From assembly GCF_004341515.1 (NCBI RefSeq), contig NZ_SLZF01000004.1, positions 186,001 through 250,000 on the forward strand: a DNA stretch of 64,000 nt, written 5' to 3'. Position 1 is the first letter of the stretch; each line of letters begins with the position of its first letter. The notes beneath the pieces were generated by a model that made no database searches, was not told the origin of the DNA, and worked only from the letters and a program-made list of their open reading frames with translations. Shown here piece by piece: positions 1-7,749 of this stretch. This stretch comes from Allobosea sp. BK604. GTDB lineage: Bacteria; Pseudomonadota; Alphaproteobacteria; Rhizobiales; Beijerinckiaceae. The translations under genes were made by a program, and so were the position numbers.

Positions 1-458
1 CGGGCCGTTGCGACGCCTTCACCACCGACGCCTCCGGCCTCTACGCCGAGCGCCTGAAGCTCTCCACGCCGACCGACCATATCGTGCTGCCCGAGATCAT
101 CTCGAAGGAGCCGCTCGGCCCGGTCGTGCGCCATGGCGACGACGCCTGGCTCGACATCGTCAAATGGACCTATTTCGCCATGCTCAATGCCGAGGAGCTC
201 GGCATCACCAAGGCCAATATCGACGAGATGCTGAAATCGGAGAACCCCGAGATCAAGCGCCTGGTCGGCACCGAGGGCAAGTTCGGCGAGGCGATCGGCC
301 TCGGCAACGACTGGGCCTATCGGATTGTCAAACATGTCGGGAATTATGGGGAATCATTCGAGAAGAATGTCGGCGAAGGCTCGTTGCTGAAGATCGCCCG
401 CGGCCAGAATGCGCTCTGGACCAAGGGTGGCCTGCAATACGCCCCACCGATCCGCTGA
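1..458 (+). CDS. aapJ: AapJ-type amino-acid ABC transporter substrate-binding protein (C-terminal part)
   Basis: Only the last 151 codons are in the window (reading frame begins at base 3), so the signal peptide and N-lobe are missing. The visible part carries the late lobe of a family-3 periplasmic solute-binding protein: an ISKEPLGPVVRHGDD segment, then a helical region ending GGLQYAPPIR. In the Aap system of rhizobia this protein binds a broad range of L-amino acids in the periplasm and delivers them to AapQM. The identity rests mainly on the three following genes, which are clear aapQ, aapM and aapP homologues in the usual order. A 126-bp gap with a hairpin separates it from aapQ. Substrate range cannot be judged from this fragment. 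Confidence 0.88.
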   Translation, partial: GRCDAFTTDASGLYAERLKLSTPTDHIVLPEIISKEPLGPVVRHGDDAWLDIVKWTYFAMLNAEELGITKANIDEMLKSENPEIKRLVGTEGKFGEAIGLGNDWAYRIVKHVGNYGESFEKNVGEGSLLKIARGQNALWTKGGLQYAPPIR

Positions 459-509
459 GGAGGCGGCGCGCCGCGTTCAAGGGGAACGGCGCGTGAATGA
501 CAAGGCCGG

Positions 510-532
510 CGGCGCCCGAACGGGTGGCGCCG
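510..532 (+). promoter_or_regulatory. Intercistronic hairpin between aapJ and aapQ
   Basis: GGCGCC at 511-516 pairs with GGCGCC at 526-531, extended by one C-G pair, with a 9-base loop and no T-run. A stem after a binding-protein gene and before the permease genes often protects the upstream mRNA or limits read-through, so that binding protein outnumbers permease. That role is inferred from position only. Confidence 0.4.
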
Positions 533-584
533 GACGCCACTGAACAAGAAGCCGCCGCCTATCAAGAAGAAAAGGGCGTAGACC

Positions 585-1778
585 GTGTCGACACTCTCAA
601 CCGAACCGGCCCGGCCGGGCAAAGCCTCGCTGTTCTACGACCCCAAGATACGGGGCTACGTCTATCAGCTCTTGCTCCTCGCCGTCGTGGTGTTCGTGAT
701 CTACGAGGCCGCCACCAACGCGATCGACAACCTGCGGGCCCAGAAGATCGCGTCGGGCTTTGGCTTCTGGAACAATGCGGCGGGTTTCGACGTCAACCAG
801 AAGCTGATCCCGTTCAGCGCCTCCGGCAGCACCTATGGCCAGGCCTTCTGGGTCGGCCTGCTCAACACCTTGCTGGTGTCCGCGATCGGCATCGTGCTCT
901 CGACCTTCCTCGGCTTCTTCATCGGCGTCGCCAGGCTGTCGCATAACTGGATCGTCTCCAAGATCGCGATGGTCTATGTCGAGGTCGTCCGCAACCTGCC
1001 GCTGCTGCTGCAATTGTTCTTCTGGTACAATGCGGTGCTGAAGCCGCTGCCGGATGCGCGCAACTCGATCCAGCTGCCGGGCAATATCTTCCTCAACAAT
1101 CGCGGCCTGATCACGCCGAACCCGATCTTCGGCCCCGGCTTCTCGATGGTCCTGCTGGCGCTGTTCATCGGCATCATCGCGGCTGTCGGCTTCTATCTCT
1201 GGTCGAAGCGGCAGCAGGAGGCGACCGGCAAGCAATACCCCAACGGCCTGATCGCCACGGCCCTGGTCATCGGCCTGCCGCTGCTCGTGTTCGTCCTGGT
1301 CGGCCGGCCGCTCTCCTTCGACCTGCCGCAGCAGGGCCGCTTCAACCTGACCGGCGGCCTGCAGATCTTTCCCGAATTCGTGGCGCTGCTGATCGGCCTC
1401 ACCACCTATACCGCGGCCTTCATCGCCGAGGTGGTCCGCGCCGGCATTCTGGCGGTCTCGCGAGGGCAGTCGGAGGCCGCGCATGCGCTCGGCCTGAGGC
1501 CCGGCCCGACGCTCAAGCTCGTCGTCATCCCGCAGGCGATGCGCGTGATCATCCCGCCGCTGACCTCGAACTATCTGAACCTGACCAAGAACTCCTCGCT
1601 CGCGGTCGTGATCGGCTATCCCGATCTGGTCCAGGTCTTCATGGGCACCGTGCTCAACCAGACCGGCCAGGCAGTCGAGATGGTCTCGATCACCATGGCG
1701 GTCTATCTGACGATCTCGCTGGTGACCTCGTTCTTCATGAATATCTATAACAAGCGCATGGCGCTGGTCGAACGGTGA
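585..1778 (+). CDS. aapQ: Amino-acid ABC transporter permease AapQ
   Basis: 397-residue inner-membrane permease, one of the two channel subunits of the general L-amino-acid importer. It starts at GTG 585. Hydrophobic helices lie near residues 26-45, 88-120, 125-150 and 185-205, and again in the C-terminal half. The conserved cytoplasmic EAA loop that docks on the ATPase lies near residues 282-312 (AEVVRAGI, then EAAHALGL). Length fits AapQ of about 400 residues, including the long periplasmic insert between the first and second helices that separates AapQ from shorter HisQ-type permeases. Ten bases separate its stop from aapM, so it is part of one transcript with aapM and aapP. Confidence 0.93.
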   Translation: MSTLSTEPARPGKASLFYDPKIRGYVYQLLLLAVVVFVIYEAATNAIDNLRAQKIASGFGFWNNAAGFDVNQKLIPFSASGSTYGQAFWVGLLNTLLVSAIGIVLSTFLGFFIGVARLSHNWIVSKIAMVYVEVVRNLPLLLQLFFWYNAVLKPLPDARNSIQLPGNIFLNNRGLITPNPIFGPGFSMVLLALFIGIIAAVGFYLWSKRQQEATGKQYPNGLIATALVIGLPLLVFVLVGRPLSFDLPQQGRFNLTGGLQIFPEFVALLIGLTTYTAAFIAEVVRAGILAVSRGQSEAAHALGLRPGPTLKLVVIPQAMRVIIPPLTSNYLNLTKNSSLAVVIGYPDLVQVFMGTVLNQTGQAVEMVSITMAVYLTISLVTSFFMNIYNKRMALVER

Positions 1779-1788
1779 GGGCGCCACG

Positions 1789-3168
1789 ATGACCGATGCA
1801 ACCACCGAGAACGCCCCTAACTTCTTCGTCCGGCGCGAAACCCTGCCGCAGGAGGCCGCGCCGCTTTCCGTGGCCGGGCCGATCGCCTGGGTCAGGTCGA
1901 ACCTGTTCAACGGGCCGCTCAACACCATCCTGACGCTGCTTTGCGCCTATGTCGTCGTCACCGCGCTTCCGGAGATCCTGCGCTTCTATTTCATCGACGC
2001 GGTCTGGACCGGGACGAACCGCGACGCCTGCCTGGCCGACAAGATCGGCCGGCCGGTCGGCGCCTGCTGGGCCTATGTCGCCGATCGCTACCAGTATTTT
2101 ATCTATGGCTCCTACCCGGTCAGCGAGCGCTGGCGCGTCAACATCGTCTTCGCGATGTTCGCCATCGGTGTGATCTGGCTGCTCTGGAACAATGCGCCGC
2201 TGAAGAAGCTGGGAGCCTTCTTCTTCTTCGTTCTGCTGCCGATCACAGCTTTCATCCTGCTGCTCGGCGGGCCGAGGGCGACGGGCCTGCTCCACTTCCT
2301 GGTCTGGATCACGCTGGCGCTGGCCGTCTTCTACACGGTCCTCTCCTTCGTCCCCAGCCTGGCGCGCTTCTACACCGGCCCGGCCTTGCTGGCCGTCGAG
2401 GAGGCCGCGCCGCCTTGGAAGCGCTTCTACCGGCCCAAGCGCCTGATCCTGATGTCGCTCGTCGCCTTCGGCATCATCGCCATGCTGGAGAATTCGATCG
2501 GCCTGCCGCGCGTCGATACCGGCCTCTGGGGCGGCATGATGGTGACCTTCCTGGTCGCCGCCGTCGGCATCGTCTTCTCGCTGCCGCTCGGCGTCCTGCT
2601 GGCGCTCGGCCGGCGCTCGAAGCTGCCGATCATCCAGCTGCTCTCGGTGATCTTCATCGAGTTCGTCCGCGGCGTGCCGCTGATCACCGTGCTGTTCATG
2701 GCCAACACCATGCTGCCGCTGTTCGTACCGCAGGAATATTCGCCCGACCGCCTCCTGCGGCCGCTGATCGGCGTCGCGCTCTTCGCCGCCGCCTATATGG
2801 CCGAGGTCATCCGCGGCGGCCTGCAGGCGATCCCGAAGGGCCAGTACGAAGGCGCCATGTCGCTCGGCCTCGGCTACTGGCAGATGATGCGGCTGATCAT
2901 CCTGCCGCAGGCGCTGCGCATCGTGATCCCCGGCATCGTCAACACCTTCATCGGGCTGTTCAAGGATACGACGCTGGTCACCATCGTCGGCATCTTCGAC
3001 TTCCTGAGGACGATCGAGGCGACCCTGGTCGATCCGACCTGGGCGACACCGACGACGCGCGGAACGGGCTATGCCTTCGCCGCGATTTTCTATTTCCTAT
3101 GCTGCTGGGGAATGTCGCGTTATTCGATCTCGGTCGAGAAGCGCCTCGCCGCCGGCCAAAGACGTTGA
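1789..3168 (+). CDS. aapM: Amino-acid ABC transporter permease AapM
   Basis: 459-residue second channel subunit of the Aap importer. The EAA loop (AEVIRGGLQAIPKGQYEGA) lies near residues 337-356 and is followed by the conserved LPQALRIVIPG segment. It is longer than the roughly 385 residues of rhizobial AapM as I know it; the excess seems to be an extra hydrophobic stretch (about residues 140-215, rich in Phe, Leu and Val) before the core permease domain, suggesting two added membrane helices. It lies between aapQ (10 bp) and aapP (15 bp). AapQ and AapM are expected to form a heterodimer with AapP bound on the cytoplasmic side. Confidence 0.92.
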   Translation: MTDATTENAPNFFVRRETLPQEAAPLSVAGPIAWVRSNLFNGPLNTILTLLCAYVVVTALPEILRFYFIDAVWTGTNRDACLADKIGRPVGACWAYVADRYQYFIYGSYPVSERWRVNIVFAMFAIGVIWLLWNNAPLKKLGAFFFFVLLPITAFILLLGGPRATGLLHFLVWITLALAVFYTVLSFVPSLARFYTGPALLAVEEAAPPWKRFYRPKRLILMSLVAFGIIAMLENSIGLPRVDTGLWGGMMVTFLVAAVGIVFSLPLGVLLALGRRSKLPIIQLLSVIFIEFVRGVPLITVLFMANTMLPLFVPQEYSPDRLLRPLIGVALFAAAYMAEVIRGGLQAIPKGQYEGAMSLGLGYWQMMRLIILPQALRIVIPGIVNTFIGLFKDTTLVTIVGIFDFLRTIEATLVDPTWATPTTRGTGYAFAAIFYFLCCWGMSRYSISVEKRLAAGQRR

Positions 3169-3183
3169 GAGGGAACAAAGACC

Positions 3184-3978
3184 ATGGCAATGGCTGAAAC
3201 CAAGAACACCCGCCCTGCGGCGCTGAAGCCGACCTCGCTGAACACCGCGGTCGCGGTCGAGATGATCGGCGTCAACAAGTGGTACGGCGAGTTCCACGTG
3301 CTCAGGGACATCAACCTCAAGGTCGCGCGCGGCGAGAAGCTGGTCATCTGCGGCCCGTCGGGCTCCGGCAAGTCGACGATGATCCGCTGCATCAACCGGC
3401 TCGAGGAGCACCAGAAGGGCAACATCATCGTCGACGGCACGGAACTCACCAACGATCTCAAGAAGATCGACGAGATCCGCCGCGACGTCGGCATGGTCTT
3501 CCAGCACTTCAACCTGTTCCCGCACCTGACCATCCTCGAGAACCTGACGCTGGCGCCGATCTGGGTGAAGAAAATGCCCAAGCGCGACGCCGAGGAGATC
3601 GCGATGCACTATCTGCGCCGGGTCAAGATCCCGGAGCAGGCGGCGAAATATCCCGGTCAGCTCTCGGGCGGCCAGCAGCAGCGCGTCGCCATCGCCCGCT
3701 CGCTCTGCATGAGCCCGAAGATCATGCTGTTCGACGAGCCGACCTCGGCGCTCGACCCCGAAATGGTCAAGGAGGTGCTCGACACCATGGTCTCGCTGGC
3801 GGAGGAGGGCATGACCATGCTCTGCGTCACCCACGAGATGGGCTTTGCCCGCCAGGTCGCGGATCGCGTCATCTTCATGGATGCCGGCCAGATCGTCGAG
3901 ATGAACGAGCCGAACGAGTTCTTCAAGAACCCGCAGCACGAGCGCACCAAGCTCTTCCTCTCGCAGATCCTGCACTGA
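3184..3978 (+). CDS. aapP: Amino-acid ABC transporter ATP-binding protein AapP
   Basis: 264-residue ATPase that powers the Aap importer. Walker A is GPSGSGKST near residue 57, the ABC signature LSGGQQQR starts near 160, Walker B IMLFDEP near 180, and the switch histidine lies in [10 protein letters not shown] near 217. The length and the C-terminal [15 protein letters not shown] are typical of polar amino-acid transporter ATPases of the GlnQ/AapP group. It is the last gene of the operon and is followed 22 bases later by a strong intrinsic terminator. An alternative ATG three codons downstream would remove only the first residues. Confidence 0.95.
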   Translation: MAMAETKNTRPAALKPTSLNTAVAVEMIGVNKWYGEFHVLRDINLKVARGEKLVICGPSGSGKSTMIRCINRLEEHQKGNIIVDGTELTNDLKKIDEIRRDVGMVFQHFNLFPHLTILENLTLAPIWVKKMPKRDAEEIAMHYLRRVKIPEQAAKYPGQLSGGQQQRVAIARSLCMSPKIMLFDEPTSALDPEMVKEVLDTMVSLAEEGMTMLCVTHEMGFARQVADRVIFMDAGQIVEMNEPNEFFKNPQHERTKLFLSQILH

Positions 3979-3999
3979 GGCCGCGAGCCGCTGTTTCCG

Positions 4000-4034
4000 A
4001 AGGGCGCGCCGGGCAAATCCGGCGCGCCCTTTTA
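4000..4034 (+). terminator. Rho-independent terminator of the aap operon
   Basis: A 13-bp perfect stem (4000-4012 with 4019-4031, core GGGCGCGCCGG) closes on the six-base loop GCAAAT and runs into TTTATTAT on the plus strand. It ends the aapJQMP transcript. Confidence 0.88.
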
Positions 4035-4159
4035 TTATCGGCGTAGGCATGGTCGAGATGCGCCTCTCCCTGACAGAAAGCGCCTTGGCCGCAAGCTCTT
4101 GGCAGTAATCTCACGCTGTTGTCGTTGCTCTCCCCGGGACTATCGCTGTGGAGACCTCG

Positions 4160-4184
4160 GGAACAATCAGGCAAGACGCTCGTT
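4160..4184 (+). promoter_or_regulatory. EcfG-type general-stress promoter
   Basis: GGAAC at 4160-4164 and CGTT at 4181-4184 are separated by exactly 16 bases, matching the consensus known for alphaproteobacterial EcfG/SigT sigma factors. It lies 28 bases before the start codon of the small secreted protein at 4212, leaving a short leader with the GGAGG ribosome site at 4199-4203. No other intergenic region in this window showed a match of this quality by eye. Confidence 0.65.
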
Positions 4185-4211
4185 CTCTGCTCCAAATCGG
4201 AGGAACGCGCG

Positions 4212-4499
4212 ATGAAATTCATCATCCCGGCTATGACTGCTGCTGTCCTGCTCGCGACGGGCGGGGCCTATGCTCAATCGATCAACGTTGGCCCGGGCGG
4301 TGTCTCGGTCGATACCCGCACGCCGCATGAGCGCCACATGGATCGCGAGATCCGGCGCGAGGAGCGCTGGCGTGATCGCGAGCGCGAGCGTGCCCGCTGG
4401 GAGCGCAGCAATTATCGCGGCGGCGATTGTCGCACCGTGACCACGCGCGAGGAAACGCCGCGCGGCGTCGTCAGGCGCACGACCCGCGTCTGCGATTGA
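4212..4499 (+). CDS. Small exported Arg-rich protein
   Basis: 95-residue product. ATG 4212 is chosen because GGAGG (4199-4203) sits eight bases upstream and the first 22 residues form a clear signal peptide ending GGAYA-Q. The mature part begins with a Gly/Val/Ser stretch, followed by a highly charged R/E region (residues about 38-70, repeated RE, RER and RWER) and a C-terminal segment with two cysteines (GGDCRTV and RVCD) that could form a disulfide. Similar short exported proteins are common and uncharacterised in Hyphomicrobiales. It is a single-gene unit between an EcfG-like promoter and a bidirectional terminator, which points to a periplasmic stress protein. Function unknown. Confidence 0.75.
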   Translation: MKFIIPAMTAAVLLATGGAYAQSINVGPGGVSVDTRTPHERHMDREIRREERWRDRERERARWERSNYRGGDCRTVTTREETPRGVVRRTTRVCD

Positions 4500-4516
4500 T
4501 CGCAGTCGATAACTGA

Positions 4517-4551
4517 AAAAGCCCGCCTCGCGACGAGCGAGGCGGGCTTTT
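4517..4551. terminator. Bidirectional intrinsic terminator
   Basis: A 14-bp stem (4517-4530 with 4538-4551, core GCCCGCCTCG) has A-residues before it and T-residues after it, so it can end transcription from both sides. It lies between two convergent genes, the small secreted protein and the phosphodiesterase. Confidence 0.88.
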
Positions 4552-4586
4552 CGTTGTTTGAGCGGTGGGCCCTCTACCTTGGGCGC

Positions 4587-5747
4587 CTACTTGCCGTCGC
4601 GCGCCTTCACGGCATGGTCCGGGAAGTCGGAGAAGAGGCCGTCGATGCCGAGGTCGAAATAGGGCTTGTACTCGGCGACCGGGTCGCCCTTGTAATTCGA
4701 GGCGAGGCGCTTGGGCTCGCTGCGGAAGGTCCAGGTATGGACGTAGAGCCCCGCCGCATGTGCGTCCTTGACCACGTTGGTCGGCTGGATCAGCACCCGA
4801 TCCTGATCGTCGATCTTGCCGTCGCCATTGAGATCCTTCGGCTTGCCATCCTCGCCGATCACCTGCTTGGCCGCGAGGATATAGGGCTTCCAGGGGGCGA
4901 CGATGTCGGCATAGGTCTTGATCTCCTTCAGGCCTTCCGGCGTCAGCAGATCCTTGAAGGTGCGCTTGTCGCCGAGCACGGCGAAGTCGTAGGGCCGGTC
5001 GAACGGGGCGGCGAGCACGATATTGCCGTCCTTGTCGACATCATCCGCGTCGACGAGCTGGGAGAGGCGAAGCTGCGTCTTGCCGCGCAGATACTTGAGA
5101 TTCGCGGTCTCGAAGCTCTGGATGATCACCGGCGAGGACTTTTCGCTCCAGCCAGCTGCCTTGAGCTGCTCCAGCAGCTTGTCCTCGATCGCGAGGCCGA
5201 GCGCGCTGTGGAAGGTCGAGTGCTTGATCTCGGGATAGATCCCGATCGTGCGGCCGGTGCGGGCGCTCTCGCTCTTGGCGAGGTCGATAATCTCCTGCAG
5301 CGTCGGGATCTCGAACTTGCCGTTATAGGACTGGTCGCGATCGTCGAATGGCTGCTTGGCGCGCAGCGTCTTGATCTCGGCGAGGGTGAAATCGCTGGCG
5401 AACCAATCGTTGGTGTCGATGCCGTCGATCTTCTTGACCGTCTTGCGCGAGGCGAATTCCGGGCGGGTCGAAACGTCGGTCGTGCCGCTCATCATCGGCT
5501 CGTGGCGGGCGACGAGCACGCCATCCTTGGTCGAGACCAGGTCGGGCTCGATGAAGTCGACGCCCATCGCGATCCCGGTCTTGTAGGCTTCGAGCGTGTG
5601 GTCCGGCCGATGGCCGGCCGCGCCGCGATGGCCGACGACGAGCGGCTTGGCGCCGTCCAGCGTCGGCGCAGCGGTCTGGGCGAGGGCGGGCGCGCCGGCG
5701 AAGGCGAGTGTGGCCAGCATCGTGGCCGACAGGAGCATCTGCTTCAT
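4587..5747 (-). CDS. glpQ: Periplasmic glycerophosphodiester phosphodiesterase (GlpQ-like)
   Basis: 386 residues with a signal peptide (cleavage after ALA, residue 23). It hydrolyses glycerophosphodiesters such as glycerophosphocholine to glycerol-3-phosphate and an alcohol, in the periplasm. Catalytic landmarks: [12 protein letters not shown] starting at His40, the metal-binding FIEPD with Glu67 and Asp69, and ARHEP with His82. An insert [11 protein letters not shown] late in the protein resembles a calcium-binding DxDG loop and matches periplasmic GlpQ. The start is the ATG at 5747, preceded by AAGGA; the open frame continues upstream but lacks a signal peptide there. A possible Pho box lies about 40 bases upstream. 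Confidence 0.9.
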   Translation of the reverse strand: MKQMLLSATMLATLAFAGAPALAQTAAPTLDGAKPLVVGHRGAAGHRPDHTLEAYKTGIAMGVDFIEPDLVSTKDGVLVARHEPMMSGTTDVSTRPEFASRKTVKKIDGIDTNDWFASDFTLAEIKTLRAKQPFDDRDQSYNGKFEIPTLQEIIDLAKSESARTGRTIGIYPEIKHSTFHSALGLAIEDKLLEQLKAAGWSEKSSPVIIQSFETANLKYLRGKTQLRLSQLVDADDVDKDGNIVLAAPFDRPYDFAVLGDKRTFKDLLTPEGLKEIKTYADIVAPWKPYILAAKQVIGEDGKPKDLNGDGKIDDQDRVLIQPTNVVKDAHAAGLYVHTWTFRSEPKRLASNYKGDPVAEYKPYFDLGIDGLFSDFPDHAVKARDGK

Positions 5748-5783
5748 GGGTCCGATCCTTGATCGCGGTCTATGGCCGCGACC

Positions 5784-5803
5784 ATGATCAGGCGATGTGA
5801 CAG
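5784..5803 (-). promoter_or_regulatory. Possible Pho box upstream of glpQ
   Basis: Read on the minus strand, CTGTCAC is followed after five bases by CTGATCAT, resembling two PhoB half-sites (consensus CTGTCAT). It lies 37-56 bases upstream of the phosphodiesterase start. Phosphodiesterases of this family are often PhoB-regulated. The second half-site is imperfect and the spacing is one base long, so this is tentative. Confidence 0.3.
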
Positions 5804-5850
5804 CCCGGTGAAGTGCTTTTCTCGGACCCAGCCGGCTCGGGCTGCCCCGG

Positions 5851-5897
5851 CGCATCGGCCCGAAAACTGGAGCGCAGCATTCGGACAATGCCGGCGC
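5851..5897. repeat. Degenerate copy of a dispersed palindromic repeat
   Basis: CGCATCGGCCCGAA at the left and TTCGGACAATGCCGGCGCG at the right match the arms of the better-preserved repeat at 51029-51072, with a different spacer. Palindromes of this kind are scattered through Hyphomicrobiales genomes. Confidence 0.55.
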
Positions 5898-5966
5898 GAA
5901 GCCAAGGATCGAGGCCCCGGAGTGTCGGTTATCCCGGTCCTGCGGTCGGTATTGCCGTCAACAGAA

Positions 5967-6001
5967 AGCCCGCGACGACATGATGAATGTCGTCGCGGGC
6001 T
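5967..6001 (-). terminator. Hairpin downstream of the small lipoprotein gene
   Basis: A perfect 15-bp stem (5967-5981 with 5987-6001, core GCCCGCGACGACAT) has a five-base loop. On the minus strand it is followed by TTCTGTTG, a weak T-run, so it probably ends the small lipoprotein transcript. Confidence 0.65.
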
Positions 6002-6079
6002 CTCATGAAACACATCAAGCAACCGCTCGAAGTGCCGCTCGGATTTGCTCGAACGGCGCTTGCGCGGTTCCCGCTATGA

Positions 6080-6220
6080 TCAGCGGCGATTCTCGAGCGT
6101 GGTCTTGGCGTCGAGGCGCTTGCTCGGCGGCGGGGTCAGGTCCTGCGGAGGCGTGGTGGCGCAGGCGGCAAGCCCGAGCGTAATGAGAGCGGCAAGCGTG
6201 AGACGGCTGAGGCGCTGCAT
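6080..6220 (-). CDS. Very small lipoprotein
   Basis: 46 residues. The N-terminus is a lipoprotein signal: two Arg, a hydrophobic stretch, then lipobox LAAC with Cys at residue 20. The remaining ~26 residues are Pro/Thr/Lys/Arg-rich (TTPPQDLTPPPSKR) and look unstructured. ATG 6220 is chosen because it begins the signal directly, with AAAGGG upstream; longer in-frame starts would add a non-signal leader. The gene is free-standing and is followed by a hairpin. Size and composition resemble entericidin-like or other tiny envelope lipoproteins, but no family can be assigned. Confidence 0.6.
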   Translation of the reverse strand: MQRLSRLTLAALITLGLAACATTPPQDLTPPPSKRLDAKTTLENRR

Positions 6221-6402
6221 GGCGAGACCCTTTGTCGCGAGGAAGCAGTTGCCACGTCTTGCAGCTTGTGAAACGACCACGTCAAGCGCGCCGCAACGCG
6301 GGTGGGCATTCCTGCGCCTCATGTTCGCGTTCTTCGAAAGAAAAAGATGAGCCTGTGCCAATTCTTCCACACTGACTCGCCGCGTCTTCGGAGCGTTACG
6401 GC

Positions 6403-7701
6403 ATGACGCCCGCCGCCCGCATCAGCGCCGCCATCGAGGTGCTGGACGACATCATCGCCCGCCGCCGCCCGGCCGCCGATGCGCTCAAGGATTGGGGCCT
6501 GTCGCGCCGCTTCGCCGGCTCCAAGGACCGGGCCGCGATCGCGACGCTGGTCTATGACGCGTTGCGCCGGAAATCCTCCTCCGCCTTCGCCATGGGTGAT
6601 GAGAGCCCGCGCGCGCTCGTGCTCGGCATGCTCGCCAGCGTGCGCGGCCTGGAGATGGAGGAGATCGCCGAGCTCTGCTCCGGCGAGAATCACGCTCCCG
6701 CGCGGCTGAGCGAGCAGGAGGCGCGGAACCTGATCACCTTCGATCTGGACGCCGCGCCCGATTGGGTCAGCGCCGACGTGCCGGAATGGCTCTGGCCCTC
6801 CTTCTCCGCGAGCTTCGACACCGAGGCCATCACCGAGGGCCAGGCGCTCGCCGGTCGCGCCCCGGTCGATATTCGCGTCAACCGGCTGAAATCGAGCCGC
6901 GACAAGCTCCTGGACGATCTCGCTCATCTCGCGCCGGAGCCGGGCGCCTGGTCGCCGGATGCGATCCGCTTCCTGCCGGGGCCGGATGGGCGCGGTCCTT
7001 CGCTCCAGACCGAGCCGGGCTTCTTCGACGGCGCCTTCGAGATCCAGGACGAGGGCTCGCAACTCGTCGCGCTGCTTTCGGGCGCCGAGCCCGGCCAGAC
7101 AGTGATCGACCTGTGCGCCGGCGCCGGCGGCAAGACCCTGGCGCTGGCCGCGCTGATGCGGAACGAGGGCAGGCTCTTCGCCACCGATCTCGACAGCCGG
7201 CGGCTGGCGCCGCTGCATGACCGGCTCGCGCGGTCGGGCGCGGCCAATGCCGAGGTCCGCGTGCCGAAGAACCGCGGCCACGAGGCGCTGGCCGATATCA
7301 TGGGCCAGGCCGATTTGGTGCTGGTCGATGCGCCCTGCACCGGCTCGGGCACCTGGCGGCGCAATCCCGACGCGAAATGGCGGGTGCGCCCGGGCGCGCT
7401 CGCCGAGCGCATCAAGGACCAGGCCGAGGTGCTGGCCCGCGCCGCGAAGCTGGCCAGGCCCGGCGGCCGCATCGCCTATATCACCTGCTCGGTCCTGCCC
7501 GAGGAGAATGACGGCGCCGTCGAGACCTTCCTCGGCAAGCATCCCGGCTTCGCGCCGGTGCCGCTGGCCGAGGTGCTCGCCACGGGCGAGGGCGACTTTC
7601 GCCTGCTCGCCCGCTTCGCCACCCGGTTCGGCCTGCAATTATCGCCGAACCGCATGGGCACGGACGGGTTCTATCTGGCCTGCGTCAGACGGGGAGATTG
7701 A
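6403..7701 (+). CDS. rsmB: RsmB-family 16S rRNA (cytosine-C5) methyltransferase
   Basis: 432 residues. The family transfers a methyl group from S-adenosylmethionine to C5 of a cytosine in rRNA. An N-terminal helical NusB-like region covers about residues 1-140. The Rossmann fold then shows the SAM loop VIDLCAGAGGKT (about 234-245), motif IV DAPCTGSG with Cys312, and motif VI YITCSV with the catalytic Cys362. These two cysteines define RsmB/NOP enzymes. The start is supported by GGAG at about 6390. RsmB (C967) is the best fit because of the NusB-like domain, but another family member acting on a different cytosine is possible. It sits 48 bp before guaA. Confidence 0.87.
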   Translation: MTPAARISAAIEVLDDIIARRRPAADALKDWGLSRRFAGSKDRAAIATLVYDALRRKSSSAFAMGDESPRALVLGMLASVRGLEMEEIAELCSGENHAPARLSEQEARNLITFDLDAAPDWVSADVPEWLWPSFSASFDTEAITEGQALAGRAPVDIRVNRLKSSRDKLLDDLAHLAPEPGAWSPDAIRFLPGPDGRGPSLQTEPGFFDGAFEIQDEGSQLVALLSGAEPGQTVIDLCAGAGGKTLALAALMRNEGRLFATDLDSRRLAPLHDRLARSGAANAEVRVPKNRGHEALADIMGQADLVLVDAPCTGSGTWRRNPDAKWRVRPGALAERIKDQAEVLARAAKLARPGGRIAYITCSVLPEENDGAVETFLGKHPGFAPVPLAEVLATGEGDFRLLARFATRFGLQLSPNRMGTDGFYLACVRRGD

Positions 7702-7749
7702 GGGCTTTTCGGCCGTTGCGCGGGCGCACGTGATGGCGTAACCAGCGCC

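Larger units (their letters stand above)
5748..6079. other. Intergenic region between two minus-strand genes
   Basis: 332 bases without a convincing gene. It holds the phosphodiesterase promoter region, a possible Pho box (5784-5803), a degenerate dispersed repeat (5851-5897) and the hairpin that ends the small lipoprotein transcript (5967-6001). Confidence 0.6.

Noticed and set aside
597..1928. 443-codon minus-strand frame opposite aapQ
   Set aside because: Antisense of a definite permease; composition is charged and repetitive.
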